Assembly: GCF_001884135.1 (NCBI RefSeq)
Contig: NZ_MAOC01000020.1
Coordinates: forward strand, 372,001-436,000
Direction: 5' to 3'
Origin: Bacillus nitratireducens
GTDB taxonomy: Bacteria > Bacillota > Bacilli > Bacillales > Bacillaceae_G
DNA: 64,000 nt
Under the pieces are notes generated by a model. It did not search any database. It was not told where the DNA came from and saw only the letters and a program-made list of their open reading frames with translations. Positions 23,917-32,539 of the stretch are shown here, one piece after another. Numbering within the stretch: the first letter of the stretch is position 1; every line of letters starts with the position of its first letter. A program made the position numbers and the translations under genes.

Positions 23917-24447
23917 ATGAGAATCATTTATATACATGAGCAGTGTATACCTGAATTAATGAAATCAATTGTTTCAATTGGTGCTTTTGATGGTGTACAT
24001 AAAGGCCATCAAACTGTTATTAAAAATACGGTTGAGAAGGCAAAGGAATTAAAGATAACAAATGTTGTGTATACATTTGATCCACCACCACGTTCTTATT
24101 TTCAAGGGGCGCAAATATTAACACCCATTGAAGAGAAGGTGAAACGTCTTCAAAATCTCGGTGTTGAACATGTAATTGTAATTCGGTTTGATGAGTCATA
24201 TATAACCAAAAGTGCGAGCTGTTTTGTTCAAGACTTAAAAAGGCTAAATCCTGTAGACATTTATATTGGTCAAGATTTTAGGTTCGGAAAAAATCGAGAA
24301 GGTAATATAGAGCTGCTAAGAGAACACTTCAATATTTCTATAGTGAAAGATGTTTGCTGTGAAGAAGGTGAGCGAATATCTTCAACGAGAATTAGAAATT
24401 ATGTATGTCATGGAGAGTTGCAAAAGTCTAGCGCTTTACTCGGTTAG
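23917..24447 (+). CDS. Stand-alone FAD synthetase (FMN adenylyltransferase domain of RibF)
   Basis: A 176-residue protein matching only the N-terminal nucleotidyltransferase half of bifunctional RibF. It has SIGAFDGVHKGHQ (the (H/K)GH motif at about residues 20-32), YIGQDFRFGKNREGN and ISSTRIRNYVCHGEL, after which it stops where the riboflavin kinase domain would begin. It would make FAD from FMN and ATP. Placed 16 nt after iclR and next to a FADH2-dependent monooxygenase, it likely supplies FAD for it. A full RibF is expected elsewhere in the genome. Confidence 0.85.
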   Translation: MRIIYIHEQCIPELMKSIVSIGAFDGVHKGHQTVIKNTVEKAKELKITNVVYTFDPPPRSYFQGAQILTPIEEKVKRLQNLGVEHVIVIRFDESYITKSASCFVQDLKRLNPVDIYIGQDFRFGKNREGNIELLREHFNISIVKDVCCEEGERISSTRIRNYVCHGELQKSSALLG

Positions 24448-24493
24448 TCTTTTAAAACGATATAAATAGAAGGAATAAAGAGGAGGAAATAAT

Positions 24494-25033
24494 ATGTCTA
24501 AAACTTTGCAATCTTTTAATTTACTAAAATGGATTGATGAGAATAAGGAGTTATTGAAGCCGCCAGTAAATAATAAAGTTATTTGGCAAGATTCGGAATT
24601 TATTGCCATGATATTAGGTGGTCCAAATAGAAGACGTGATTTTCACGTAGATCCTTCAGATGAATTTTTCTATCAAATTAAAGGTGAATGTTATGTGGAG
24701 TGTATTACAGAGGAAGGTAAGCGGGAAGTCGTCACAGTAAAAGAAGGGGATGTATTTATGCTGCCAGCTATGGTACCACATTCACCACACCGTGTTGCTA
24801 ATACATTTGGGCTAGTAATTGAAAGAAAACGTAGCCAAGGAGAACTTGAGGATTTCGTTTGGTTCTGTGACGAGTGTAATCATGAAATGCATCGTGTGCG
24901 TGTTCAATTAAATGATATTGAAAAGCAAGTAAAAGAAGCAATTCATAGTTTTAATTCGAATAAGGAAATTCGAGCATGTAAGCACTGTGGTCACATTATG
25001 CCAGAAGAAGTGGAGGAATGGAAGTGCGAATAG
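24494..25033 (+). CDS. nbaC: 3-Hydroxyanthranilate 3,4-dioxygenase (bacterial rubredoxin-tailed form)
   Basis: A 179-residue cupin that opens the ring of 3-hydroxyanthranilate to 2-amino-3-carboxymuconate semialdehyde (ACMS). The Fe(II) ligands are seen as His in RRDFHVDPSDEFFYQ, Glu in the same block and His in AMVPHSPHR. The C-terminal CDEC and CKHC pairs form the rubredoxin-like metal site typical of bacterial enzymes. GAGGAGGAAATAAT precedes the ATG. Its end overlaps the next gene by 10 nt, showing coupling. Confidence 0.93.
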   Translation: MSKTLQSFNLLKWIDENKELLKPPVNNKVIWQDSEFIAMILGGPNRRRDFHVDPSDEFFYQIKGECYVECITEEGKREVVTVKEGDVFMLPAMVPHSPHRVANTFGLVIERKRSQGELEDFVWFCDECNHEMHRVRVQLNDIEKQVKEAIHSFNSNKEIRACKHCGHIMPEEVEEWKCE

Positions 25034-26055
25034 ATTTTCATACACATATTATTCCTGAGACTTTTCCGGATTTTGAAGAGAAGTTTGGTGGTGGTCGTTG
25101 GCCGATATTAAATCGGACTTGTACATGTGGTGCAAGTATTATGGTTGGAGGTAAAAACTTTCGTGACGTTACAGACCAAGTCTGGTGCCCTAAGAAAAGA
25201 ATTGAAGATATGGACCGTGAAGGTGTAGATATTCAAGTTTTATCGCCAATCCCTGTTACATTTTCGTATTGGGCAAAACCAGAGGAAGCCGAAAGTATGG
25301 CACGTATTCAAAATGATTTTATTGCAGAAACAGTTTCAGCACATCCAGATCGTTTTGTAGGGCTAGGAACAGTTCCGATGCAAGATGGAGAAACTGCAAT
25401 TCGTGAAATGGAGCGTTGTATAACGGAATTAAATTTACATGGTATTGAAATTGGTACAAACGTAAATGGTAAAAATTTAGATGATCCATCGTTTATTGAA
25501 TTCTTTCGAATGGCTGAAAAATGGCAAGTTCCGATTTTTATTCACCCATGGGAAACATTAGGGCGCGATAGAATGCCACATCATAATTTTATGTATACAG
25601 TCGGGATGCCAAGTGAAACAGCACTTGCGGCAGCTACACTAATATGTAGTGGGATAATGGAGAAATTTCCACGGTTAAAGGTTTGTTTTGCACATGGGGG
25701 AGGGTCTTTCCCATATATTTTGCCAAGATTAGATCAAGGATGGAAAGTATGGCCGCATTTACGGTTGACTACACACCCTCCTAGTTATTATGCAAAGAAA
25801 TTTTATTTTGATTCTTTAAATTATGATCCTATTAATTTGAAATATATGATTGAAAGATTTGGACATGAAAAAATTTTCATGGGCTCAGATTATCCATTTC
25901 TATTGCGAGAAGTTGATCCTGGAAAAGTGATTGATGAAACAGTCGGTTTATCGGAGGAACAAAAAGCAGCGATGCTCGGGGGAAATGCTGCGGAATTTTT
26001 AAATATTGATATAAAAAAACGAGGTGTAGCATATGCAGAGATTACAAACACCTGA
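25024..26055 (+). CDS. nbaD: 2-Amino-3-carboxymuconate-6-semialdehyde decarboxylase (ACMSD)
   Basis: A 343-residue amidohydrolase-fold decarboxylase that turns ACMS into 2-aminomuconate semialdehyde. Metal-binding motifs are RIDFHTHIIPE at the N-terminus, His in IFIHPWETLGRDRM, CFAHGGGSFPY and the Asp in FMGSDYPF. GTG at 25024 fits GGAGGA 6 nt upstream; an ATG at 25018 is in frame but touches that site. The gene overlaps both neighbours (10 nt before, 23 nt after), as expected for tightly coupled pathway genes. Confidence 0.92.
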   Translation: MRIDFHTHIIPETFPDFEEKFGGGRWPILNRTCTCGASIMVGGKNFRDVTDQVWCPKKRIEDMDREGVDIQVLSPIPVTFSYWAKPEEAESMARIQNDFIAETVSAHPDRFVGLGTVPMQDGETAIREMERCITELNLHGIEIGTNVNGKNLDDPSFIEFFRMAEKWQVPIFIHPWETLGRDRMPHHNFMYTVGMPSETALAAATLICSGIMEKFPRLKVCFAHGGGSFPYILPRLDQGWKVWPHLRLTTHPPSYYAKKFYFDSLNYDPINLKYMIERFGHEKIFMGSDYPFLLREVDPGKVIDETVGLSEEQKAAMLGGNAAEFLNIDIKKRGVAYAEITNT

Positions 26056-26491
26056 GAGCAAATTAAGTGAGTTAGGAATCACACTACCAGCTATTCGCCC
26101 AGCAGTTGGAAATTATGTTAGTTGTGTAAAAGTAGGTAACTTATTGTTTACTGCAGGACAAGGTGTAGATGAGTATCACGGGAAGTTAGGAAAGGATATT
26201 TCAATTGATGAAGGATATAAAGCAGCAAGACAATCCATGTTGAATTTATTGAGTGTTGTGAGAAACGAACTAGGTGATTTAAATAAGGTAAAACGAGTTG
26301 TAAAGCTACTTGGTTTTGTAAATAGTACGGAAGATTTTATTAATCAGCCAAAAGTAATGAATGGGGCATCTGATGTATTAGTAGATATTTTTGGGGAAAA
26401 GGGAAAACACGCCCGATCTGCAGTCGGTATGGCTCAATTACCTAATAACACAACAATTGAAATTGAGATGGTTTTAGAAATTGAGGAGTAG
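26033..26491 (+). CDS. nbaF: RidA-family 2-aminomuconate deaminase
   Basis: A 152-residue RidA/YjgF-like protein. Family features are the N-terminal PAVGNYVSCVKVGNLLFTAG and the C-terminal KHARSAVGMAQLPNNTTIEI, where the Arg is the substrate-binding residue. In this pathway such proteins deaminate 2-aminomuconate to 4-oxalocrotonate and ammonia. The ATG lies within the end of the decarboxylase gene after GAGGTG. The next gene, 13 nt on, is the dehydrogenase that makes its substrate. Confidence 0.88.
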   Translation: MQRLQTPESKLSELGITLPAIRPAVGNYVSCVKVGNLLFTAGQGVDEYHGKLGKDISIDEGYKAARQSMLNLLSVVRNELGDLNKVKRVVKLLGFVNSTEDFINQPKVMNGASDVLVDIFGEKGKHARSAVGMAQLPNNTTIEIEMVLEIEE

Positions 26492-26503
26492 GAGGTAAGG
26501 AAG

Positions 26504-27973
26504 GTGAACAAAGAATTATTAGCTGACAAAATGAAAGTAAAAAATGCGAAATTGTTTATTGATGGACAATACGTGGATTCCATATCTGGCGAAACATTTG
26601 ATACGTTCAATCCAGCGACGAATAGAAAACTTGCTTCTATTGCAAAGGCAAATGAAGAGGACACAAAAAGAGCAATTGATGTGGCAGAACGTACATTTAA
26701 AAGCGGCATTTGGAGTGAAATGCCTGTGGAAGAGCGGTCGAATATTTTATGCAAAATGTCAGATTTGATTATGGAAAGAGTGGATGAACTAGCATATATA
26801 GAAACTCTTGATGTTGGAAAACCGATTAAAGAAAGCAAAGGATTCGATATACCCCGTTCGGCTCATAATTTTCGCTTCTTTGCTGAAATGGCTAAATATA
26901 TGGTGCATGAGCATTATGACAAACATAACTTTATGTCATATGCAAAGTATGCTCCCGCGGGAGTGACAAGTTTAATCATTCCTTGGAATTTGCCATTTAT
27001 GCAAATGACGTGGAAAGCATCAGCTGCACTTGCTTCTGGTAATACTGTTGTTGTCAAGCCGGCCTCTTATACTCCATTAAGTGCAGTTATGCTTGGTGAA
27101 ATTGCAAATGATGCAGGACTACCTCCAGGTGTACTTAATATTATTACAGGTCCAGGGAATACTGTCGGGACAAAAATGACAACACATCCAGCTGTAAGAA
27201 GAATTTCATTTGTTGGAGAAAGTAATACAGGAAAAACAATTATGCGTAATGCATCAGAAAACTTAATACCTGTTTCATTAGAATTAGGGGGCAAATCAGC
27301 AAATATCGTATTTGAAGATGCAGATTTAGATGAAGCGGTACAAGGATCGATTGAAGCTATTTATCGGAACCAAGGAGAAATTTGTTTAGCTGGTTCAAGA
27401 TTACTTGTGCAAGAAAGTGTATATGAACAGTTTTTAGAGAAATTTGTAGCGGCTGTAAAAAGAATAAAAGTTGGAGATCCTCTTTCTGAAGATACAGATA
27501 TGGGAGCGCTTGTATCAAAATCTCATTTAGAAACAGTTGATCGTTATGTAGAAATAGGAATTTCAGAAGGGGCAAAATTAGCCTATGGTGGAAAAAGAGT
27601 GGAGAGTCTAGTAGAAGGAAACTTTTATGAACCTACTATTCTATATGATGTTGATAACAGTATGCGTGTAGCGCAAGAAGAGATATTTGGCCCAGTTCTA
27701 GTTGTTATTCCATTTAAAACGGAAGAGGATGCAATTCGCATTGCGAATGATTCCATTTATGGACTAGCTGGAGTTGTTTGGACAAATGATCTTAGACGAG
27801 CGCAACGAGTGGTTTCACAAATCGATTCAGGATTATTATGGATTAATTGTTGGTATGTTCGAGATTTACGTACTCCATTTGGCGGTTCGAAGGCGAGTGG
27901 GATTGGTAGAGAAGGTGGACGTCATAGTTTCGAATTTTATACGGAAGCTAAGACGGTTACGATGAAATTATAA
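26504..27973 (+). CDS. nbaE: 2-Aminomuconate-6-semialdehyde dehydrogenase
   Basis: A 489-residue NAD-dependent aldehyde dehydrogenase. It shows the catalytic Glu in LELGGKSANIVF and Cys in NQGEICLAGSRL (about residue 293), with IIPWNLPFMQMTWK for cofactor binding. It oxidises 2-aminomuconate semialdehyde to 2-aminomuconate before the RidA step. The GTG start follows GGAGGTAAGGAAG. The 127 bp that follow carry no clear gene, only a weak A/T-rich stretch that might hold an internal promoter. Confidence 0.88.
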   Translation: MNKELLADKMKVKNAKLFIDGQYVDSISGETFDTFNPATNRKLASIAKANEEDTKRAIDVAERTFKSGIWSEMPVEERSNILCKMSDLIMERVDELAYIETLDVGKPIKESKGFDIPRSAHNFRFFAEMAKYMVHEHYDKHNFMSYAKYAPAGVTSLIIPWNLPFMQMTWKASAALASGNTVVVKPASYTPLSAVMLGEIANDAGLPPGVLNIITGPGNTVGTKMTTHPAVRRISFVGESNTGKTIMRNASENLIPVSLELGGKSANIVFEDADLDEAVQGSIEAIYRNQGEICLAGSRLLVQESVYEQFLEKFVAAVKRIKVGDPLSEDTDMGALVSKSHLETVDRYVEIGISEGAKLAYGGKRVESLVEGNFYEPTILYDVDNSMRVAQEEIFGPVLVVIPFKTEEDAIRIANDSIYGLAGVVWTNDLRRAQRVVSQIDSGLLWINCWYVRDLRTPFGGSKASGIGREGGRHSFEFYTEAKTVTMKL

Positions 27974-28100
27974 AGGGGATGTTTTAACTTAAAGTTCAAA
28001 GCTCCCATCTGACATTTATGGAAATAAAATAGTTAGGTGGAGGCTAGTTATATTGTCGTTGATAGGGGATATATAAATTTGAAAAATGAGGTGAAAGCAA

Positions 28101-28874
28101 TTGTTAATTAAAGAATTAGCTGATGAACTATTACAAGCTGAAAATTCACGAGTAGGGATACCTCCATTTACTGAGAGATATGCTAATTTATCTGTTGAGG
28201 ATGCTTATAATATTCAGCTTGAAGTAGTAGAAAGAAAGTTGGAGAATGGGCGTTGTGTAATTGGAAAGAAAGTTGGACTTACGAGTGTTGCAATGCAACA
28301 AATGCTTGGGGTAAATGAACCAGATTATGGACATTTACTGGACGATATGAAGATAGAAAATGGTAGTGAAATTTCAATAAGTTCCTTTGTAGCTCCCAAA
28401 ATAGAAGCAGAAATAGGGTTTGTTTTAGCAGAAGACTTAAATGGGCCTAATATTACATATGTTGACGTACTAATGGCGACGAAATATGTAGTGCCTACAC
28501 TTGAAATTATTGATAGTCGAATTGCTGATTGGAAAATTCGGCTTGCTGATACAGTGGCGGATAATGGATCGTCGGCAAAAGTTGTAATTGGTGATACATT
28601 CTCTAGCGTTGATAAAGTAGATTTACGTACAACTGGAATGACACTTTATAAAAATAATAGTTTAATTGCAACGGGTGCTGGTGCGGCTGCATTAGGGCAT
28701 CCTGCGCAAGCTGTTGCTTGGCTAGCTAATAAACTTCATGAGTTTAATATTGGATTAAAAGCAGGGGAGTTAATTTTACCAGGTGCGTTATCTGGTGCAG
28801 TCTCAGTAAATAGTAAAGATAGTATTCATGCTGATTTCGGTTCACTCGGATCGGTTTCTGTTACCTTCATATAG
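28101..28874 (+). CDS. 2-Keto-4-pentenoate (2-oxopent-4-enoate) hydratase
   Basis: A 257-residue FAH-fold enzyme of the DmpE/MhpD group that adds water to 2-oxopent-4-enoate to give 4-hydroxy-2-oxovalerate. Metal ligands are in KIEAEIGFVL and LEIIDSRIADWKIR, and the ADNGSSAKVVIG block favours hydratase over decarboxylase. The start is TTG at 28101 after GAGGTG. A related FAH-fold protein lies at 30.8 kb and takes the preceding step; in the dmp pathway the two enzymes form a complex. Confidence 0.85.
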   Translation: MLIKELADELLQAENSRVGIPPFTERYANLSVEDAYNIQLEVVERKLENGRCVIGKKVGLTSVAMQQMLGVNEPDYGHLLDDMKIENGSEISISSFVAPKIEAEIGFVLAEDLNGPNITYVDVLMATKYVVPTLEIIDSRIADWKIRLADTVADNGSSAKVVIGDTFSSVDKVDLRTTGMTLYKNNSLIATGAGAAALGHPAQAVAWLANKLHEFNIGLKAGELILPGALSGAVSVNSKDSIHADFGSLGSVSVTFI

Positions 28875-28904
28875 ATTAAAAGATTGAAAAAAGGGGGGAT
28901 AGAT

Positions 28905-29804
28905 GTGGAGAAAGTAAAGGTAGCCATTATTGGATCAGGTAATATTGGCACGGATTTAATGTATAAATTAAGAAAAAGTGAAGTCATAGAGCTGAATGCC
29001 ATGATTGGAATAGATTCGGAATCGGATGGTTTAAAGCGAGCAAAAGAAGCGGGATACGAGATTTTTGATAATGGAATACAAGCAATTATTGATAATCTAA
29101 ATTTAGCCGATATTGTATTTGATGCAACTTCAGCTAAAGCACATAGTCACCATGCAAAAGTATTGGGGGAACTTGGGAAAATAATAATAGACTTAACACC
29201 TGCTGCATGTGGGCCGTTCGTTTGCCCTGCTATACCAAATAATAATTTTGTAGAAAAGCAAAACGTTAATATGATTACGTGCGGGGGACAAGCAACGATT
29301 CCGATTGTTTATGCTATTAATGAGGTAGCAAATGTTACATATGCAGAGATAGTTGCTACAATTTCAAGTTTAAGTGCAGGTCCAGGTACAAGGGCAAATA
29401 TTGATGAGTTTACAATTACGACGAGGCGCGGAATCGAAGAAATTGGTGGGGCAGATCAAGGGAAAGCACTTATTATATTAAACCCTGCTGAGCCTCCTAT
29501 ATTAATGAGAGATACAGTATATTGTGAAGTTAAGTATATGGATGAGGCTTCTATCCAAGAAGCGATTCAAAAGATGGTTGAAGTAGTTAGGACGTATGTT
29601 CCAGGTTATTCTTTAAAACAAGAGCCGATGTTTGATGGGAATCGTGTAACTGTATTTTTAGAGGTTGAAGGAGCAGGAGATTATTTTCCCCCTTATGCCG
29701 GTAATTTAGATATTATGACAGCAGCGTCATTAAAAGTAGCTGAAGAATTCGCAGCACAAATCATTTCAGAGAAGAAAAGAGGTGTAATGAATGAGGCGAA
29801 ATAG
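28905..29804 (+). CDS. Acetaldehyde dehydrogenase (acylating), MhpF/DmpF type
   Basis: A 299-residue enzyme that converts acetaldehyde, CoA and NAD+ to acetyl-CoA. The Rossmann loop is [16 protein letters not shown] at the N-terminus; the catalytic Cys is in [32 protein letters not shown] follows. GTG at 28905 is chosen because GGGGGG lies 6 nt upstream; a TTG at 28884 is in frame. The gene overlaps the aldolase gene by 14 nt, matching the channelled aldolase/dehydrogenase complex. Confidence 0.92.
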   Translation: MEKVKVAIIGSGNIGTDLMYKLRKSEVIELNAMIGIDSESDGLKRAKEAGYEIFDNGIQAIIDNLNLADIVFDATSAKAHSHHAKVLGELGKIIIDLTPAACGPFVCPAIPNNNFVEKQNVNMITCGGQATIPIVYAINEVANVTYAEIVATISSLSAGPGTRANIDEFTITTRRGIEEIGGADQGKALIILNPAEPPILMRDTVYCEVKYMDEASIQEAIQKMVEVVRTYVPGYSLKQEPMFDGNRVTVFLEVEGAGDYFPPYAGNLDIMTAASLKVAEEFAAQIISEKKRGVMNEAK

Positions 29805-30816
29805 TGAAATGCCAGTGAAAATAACGGAAGTTTGTTTACGTGATGGAAGCCATGTAATGAAACATCAATTTACAGAAAAACAAGTTCGATCTGTTACAAG
29901 GGCATTAGATGAGGCCGGTATGCATTATATCGAAGTGAGTCATGGAGATGGTTTAGGTGGTTCTACATTACAATATGGAAAGTCATTAGTTAACGAAATG
30001 AAGCTAATTGAGGCAGCAGTAGATGAGTGTAAGCAAGCTAAAGTAGCTGTTTTGTTAATTCCTGGTATTGGAACTATCCATGAATTAAAGCAAGCTGCAA
30101 ATATTGGTGCGAAACTTGTTCGTGTAGCAACGCATGTAACAGAAGCGGATGTTTCAGCTCAGCATATTCAATTTGCGCGTGAGTTAGGTATGGAAGTGTG
30201 CGGTTTTTTAATGATGGCACATTCTGCACCGGTTGAAAAATTAGTAGAACAAGCAAAGCTTATGGAGGATTATGGTGCAGAAGCAATTTATGTAACTGAT
30301 TCGGCTGGTGCTTTATTACCCCACGAAGTACGTGAGCGTATTCGTGCATTACGTCAATCTTTAAATATAGAAATTGGTTTCCATGGTCATAATAATCTTT
30401 CGGTTGCAGTAGCGAATACAGTCACTGCAATTGAGGAAGGTGCGACACGTATTGACGGAAGCGTGCGGTGTCTTGGGGCAGGAGCTGGAAATGCCCAAAC
30501 AGAAGTATTGCTAGCTGTTTTGGATCGTATGGGATATAAGCTAGATATAGATTTATATAAGATGATGGACGTAGCTGAGGAGGTTGTTGCCCCTTTATTA
30601 CCAGTACCACAAGAAATCCAAAAAGGTAGTCTAGTAATGGGATATGCTGGTGTATACTCTAGCTTTTTATTACATGCTGAAAGAGCGGCAAAACGCTTTA
30701 ATGTAGATGCCCGTGATATTTTAATAGAACTGGGGAAAAGAAAAGTAGTTGGAGGGCAAGAGGATATGATTTTAGATGTCGCGGCAGAATTAGCAAAGAT
30801 AAAAACGGGGGTGTAA
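29791..30816 (+). CDS. 4-Hydroxy-2-oxovalerate aldolase, MhpE/DmpG type
   Basis: A 341-residue class II (Mn2+) aldolase that splits 4-hydroxy-2-oxovalerate into pyruvate and acetaldehyde. Conserved motifs are [16 protein letters not shown] (catalytic Arg/Asp region), the metal-binding [13 protein letters not shown] and the DmpG communication domain at the C-terminus. The ATG at 29791 follows GAGGTG and lies within the dehydrogenase gene. It forms a bifunctional complex with that dehydrogenase in the family. Confidence 0.93.
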   Translation: MRRNSEMPVKITEVCLRDGSHVMKHQFTEKQVRSVTRALDEAGMHYIEVSHGDGLGGSTLQYGKSLVNEMKLIEAAVDECKQAKVAVLLIPGIGTIHELKQAANIGAKLVRVATHVTEADVSAQHIQFARELGMEVCGFLMMAHSAPVEKLVEQAKLMEDYGAEAIYVTDSAGALLPHEVRERIRALRQSLNIEIGFHGHNNLSVAVANTVTAIEEGATRIDGSVRCLGAGAGNAQTEVLLAVLDRMGYKLDIDLYKMMDVAEEVVAPLLPVPQEIQKGSLVMGYAGVYSSFLLHAERAAKRFNVDARDILIELGKRKVVGGQEDMILDVAAELAKIKTGV

Positions 30817-30819
30817 AAG

Positions 30820-31608
30820 ATGGCTTTAGTGAAAGGAGCAGATTTAGAAATTGTGGAGTATTTACTTCAAGCTGAAAAGGAAAGGAAAGAAGTAGTAAAA
30901 GTAACGGATAAGCACCCAGATTTAACAGTAGAGGATGCTTATAAATTGCAAAAATGTTTAATTGAACAGAAAATGAACGAAGGTTCTAAAAGAGTTGGTG
31001 TGAAGCTTGGGTTAACGAGTAAAGCAAAACAGCAAATGATGGGTATTGATGAAGCGATATACGGATATTTATTGGAAGATATGTTAGCGTTCGAATGGGA
31101 GCCATTGCAATACGAAACATTGATTCATCCAAAAGTAGAACCAGAGATTGCTTTTTTAATAGGTGAGGATTTACAGGGAACGAATGTGACAGCAGATGAT
31201 GTATTAAAGGCAACAAAATATGTTGCGCCAGCTTTAGAGATTATTGATAGCAGGTATTTAAATTTTAAATTTACATTACCTGATGTAATAGCAGATAATT
31301 GTTCATCTTCAAAGTTTTTATTAGGAAGTAGATGGATGGATGCTAAAGAAATAGACTTAGCTAGTGTAGGTATGGTTATGTCGAAAAATGGTAAGATTGC
31401 TACAACTGGAACGGGGGCAGCAGTACTGGGACATCCAGCAGAGGCAATTGCTTGGGCGGTAAATAAACTTGGTTTACAAAATGAAGGATTAAAAAAAGGT
31501 GATATCGTATTAAGTGGAGCATTATCAGAAGCGATTGCATTTAAAGCAGGAGATTCTATTATTGCACAATTTGATCACTTAGGAAGTGTAGCGATGTTTT
31601 GTGAATAA
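30820..31608 (+). CDS. 4-Oxalocrotonate decarboxylase (DmpH/XylI type)
   Basis: A 262-residue FAH-fold enzyme that decarboxylates 2-oxo-3-hexenedioate (from 4-oxalocrotonate) to 2-oxopent-4-enoate. Metal ligands are in PKVEPEIAFLIG and LEIIDSRYLNFKFTLPDV. The NFKFTLPDVIADN block is the one seen in decarboxylases, unlike WKIRLADTVADN in the hydratase. It starts 3 nt after the aldolase stop. The order of genes does not follow the order of reactions, but all steps are present. Confidence 0.87.
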   Translation: MALVKGADLEIVEYLLQAEKERKEVVKVTDKHPDLTVEDAYKLQKCLIEQKMNEGSKRVGVKLGLTSKAKQQMMGIDEAIYGYLLEDMLAFEWEPLQYETLIHPKVEPEIAFLIGEDLQGTNVTADDVLKATKYVAPALEIIDSRYLNFKFTLPDVIADNCSSSKFLLGSRWMDAKEIDLASVGMVMSKNGKIATTGTGAAVLGHPAEAIAWAVNKLGLQNEGLKKGDIVLSGALSEAIAFKAGDSIIAQFDHLGSVAMFCE

Positions 31609-31629
31609 ATAGCAAAGAGAGAGATAGAA

Positions 31630-31824
31630 ATGCCAATTGTACAAATTCAAATTATAGAGGGTAGAAGACAAGAACAAATTCAAAATCTTATTTCGGATGT
31701 TACAGAGGCAGTTGCAAAAAATTTAGATGTAGATGTTGGGCGTGTACGTGTTTTAGTAAATGAAATACCTAGTTCACATTGGGGAGTAGGAGGAAAGTCA
31801 AAAGCTAGTTTAGAAGAAAGTTAG
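31630..31824 (+). CDS. 4-Oxalocrotonate tautomerase (2-hydroxymuconate tautomerase)
   Basis: A 64-residue subunit of the tautomerase superfamily. The catalytic Pro-1 follows the initiator Met (MPIVQIQIIEGRRQEQ), with the usual Arg near residue 11 or 12 and another near 39 (GRVRVLVNE). It interconverts 2-hydroxymuconate and 4-oxalocrotonate. It is the last gene of the cluster and is followed by a terminator. Confidence 0.93.
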   Translation: MPIVQIQIIEGRRQEQIQNLISDVTEAVAKNLDVDVGRVRVLVNEIPSSHWGVGGKSKASLEES

Positions 31825-31831
31825 TTAGTAA

Positions 31832-31875
31832 TAAAAGCAATTTTCATTCTTTTATGAATGGGGATTGCTTTTATT
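31832..31875 (+). terminator. Terminator of the catabolic cluster
   Basis: AAAAGCAAT / ATTGCTTTT and CATTC / GAATG stems with a TTTTAT loop, then a T-rich tail. Confidence 0.8.
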
Positions 31876-31942
31876 ATTTTGAAAATTTTTGATAATATGT
31901 TAAAATTTAATCTTGGTTTTAAGGAGATAAGGGGGAGTAAGA

Positions 31943-32533
31943 ATGCAAATACTACTAATACGCCACGGAGAATCCGAGGCAGACATTTTACATGTACATG
32001 AAGGTCGAGCTGACTTTGAATTAACAGAAAAGGGAAGACAGCAAGTGCAAAGGCTTGTAAAGAAAGTGAAAGCAGATTTCCCACCAGATTTCATTTGGGC
32101 AAGTACATTAAAACGTGCTCGAGAAACGGCTGAAACATTAGCTGAAGCGATTCAGTGCCCAATTCAACTAGAAGAAGAATTAATGGAGTTTAATAACGGG
32201 ATACAAGCAGGGTTATCATTTGAAGAAGCGAAAAAATATCCAGAGCCAAAATTTCTTCATGATCGTTTTGAAAACGGGGAATCATTTATTGAATTTAGAA
32301 TGAGAATAGAAGGAATCTTTTCTAAAATCGTGACAGAGAATACATATGACCGAATTGCAATTGTTGCACACGGTGGTGTAATAAATAGTATTTTACGAGC
32401 GTTTTTCCAAATGCCAATTAGCATGGACTATTATTTTAAAATGGGAGATACGGGAATTAGTTTGATTGAACTTACGGATAAACAGAAAACTATTCATTTT
32501 ATAAATGATACAAATCATTTAGATGGAATGTAA
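31943..32533 (+). CDS. Histidine phosphatase family protein (phosphoglycerate mutase-like)
   Basis: A 196-residue cytoplasmic phosphatase. The phospho-His motif is LIRHGESEAD at residues 4-13, and the second catalytic His is in IAIVAHGGVINS. The Glu proton donor region is EELMEFNNG. This pattern fits the PhoE/CobC-like branch. A strong site (AAGGGGGAG) precedes the ATG. It lies 6 nt before the HAD gene, so the two phosphatases are cotranscribed. Substrate unknown. Confidence 0.87.
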   Translation: MQILLIRHGESEADILHVHEGRADFELTEKGRQQVQRLVKKVKADFPPDFIWASTLKRARETAETLAEAIQCPIQLEEELMEFNNGIQAGLSFEEAKKYPEPKFLHDRFENGESFIEFRMRIEGIFSKIVTENTYDRIAIVAHGGVINSILRAFFQMPISMDYYFKMGDTGISLIELTDKQKTIHFINDTNHLDGM

Positions 32534-32539
32534 GAGGAT

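Noticed and set aside
21532-31824. 4-Hydroxyphenylacetate or catechol (hpa/dmp) degradation as the pathway
   Set aside because: The 3-hydroxyanthranilate dioxygenase, ACMS decarboxylase and aminomuconate deaminase are specific to the amino-muconate route; no extradiol catechol dioxygenase is present.
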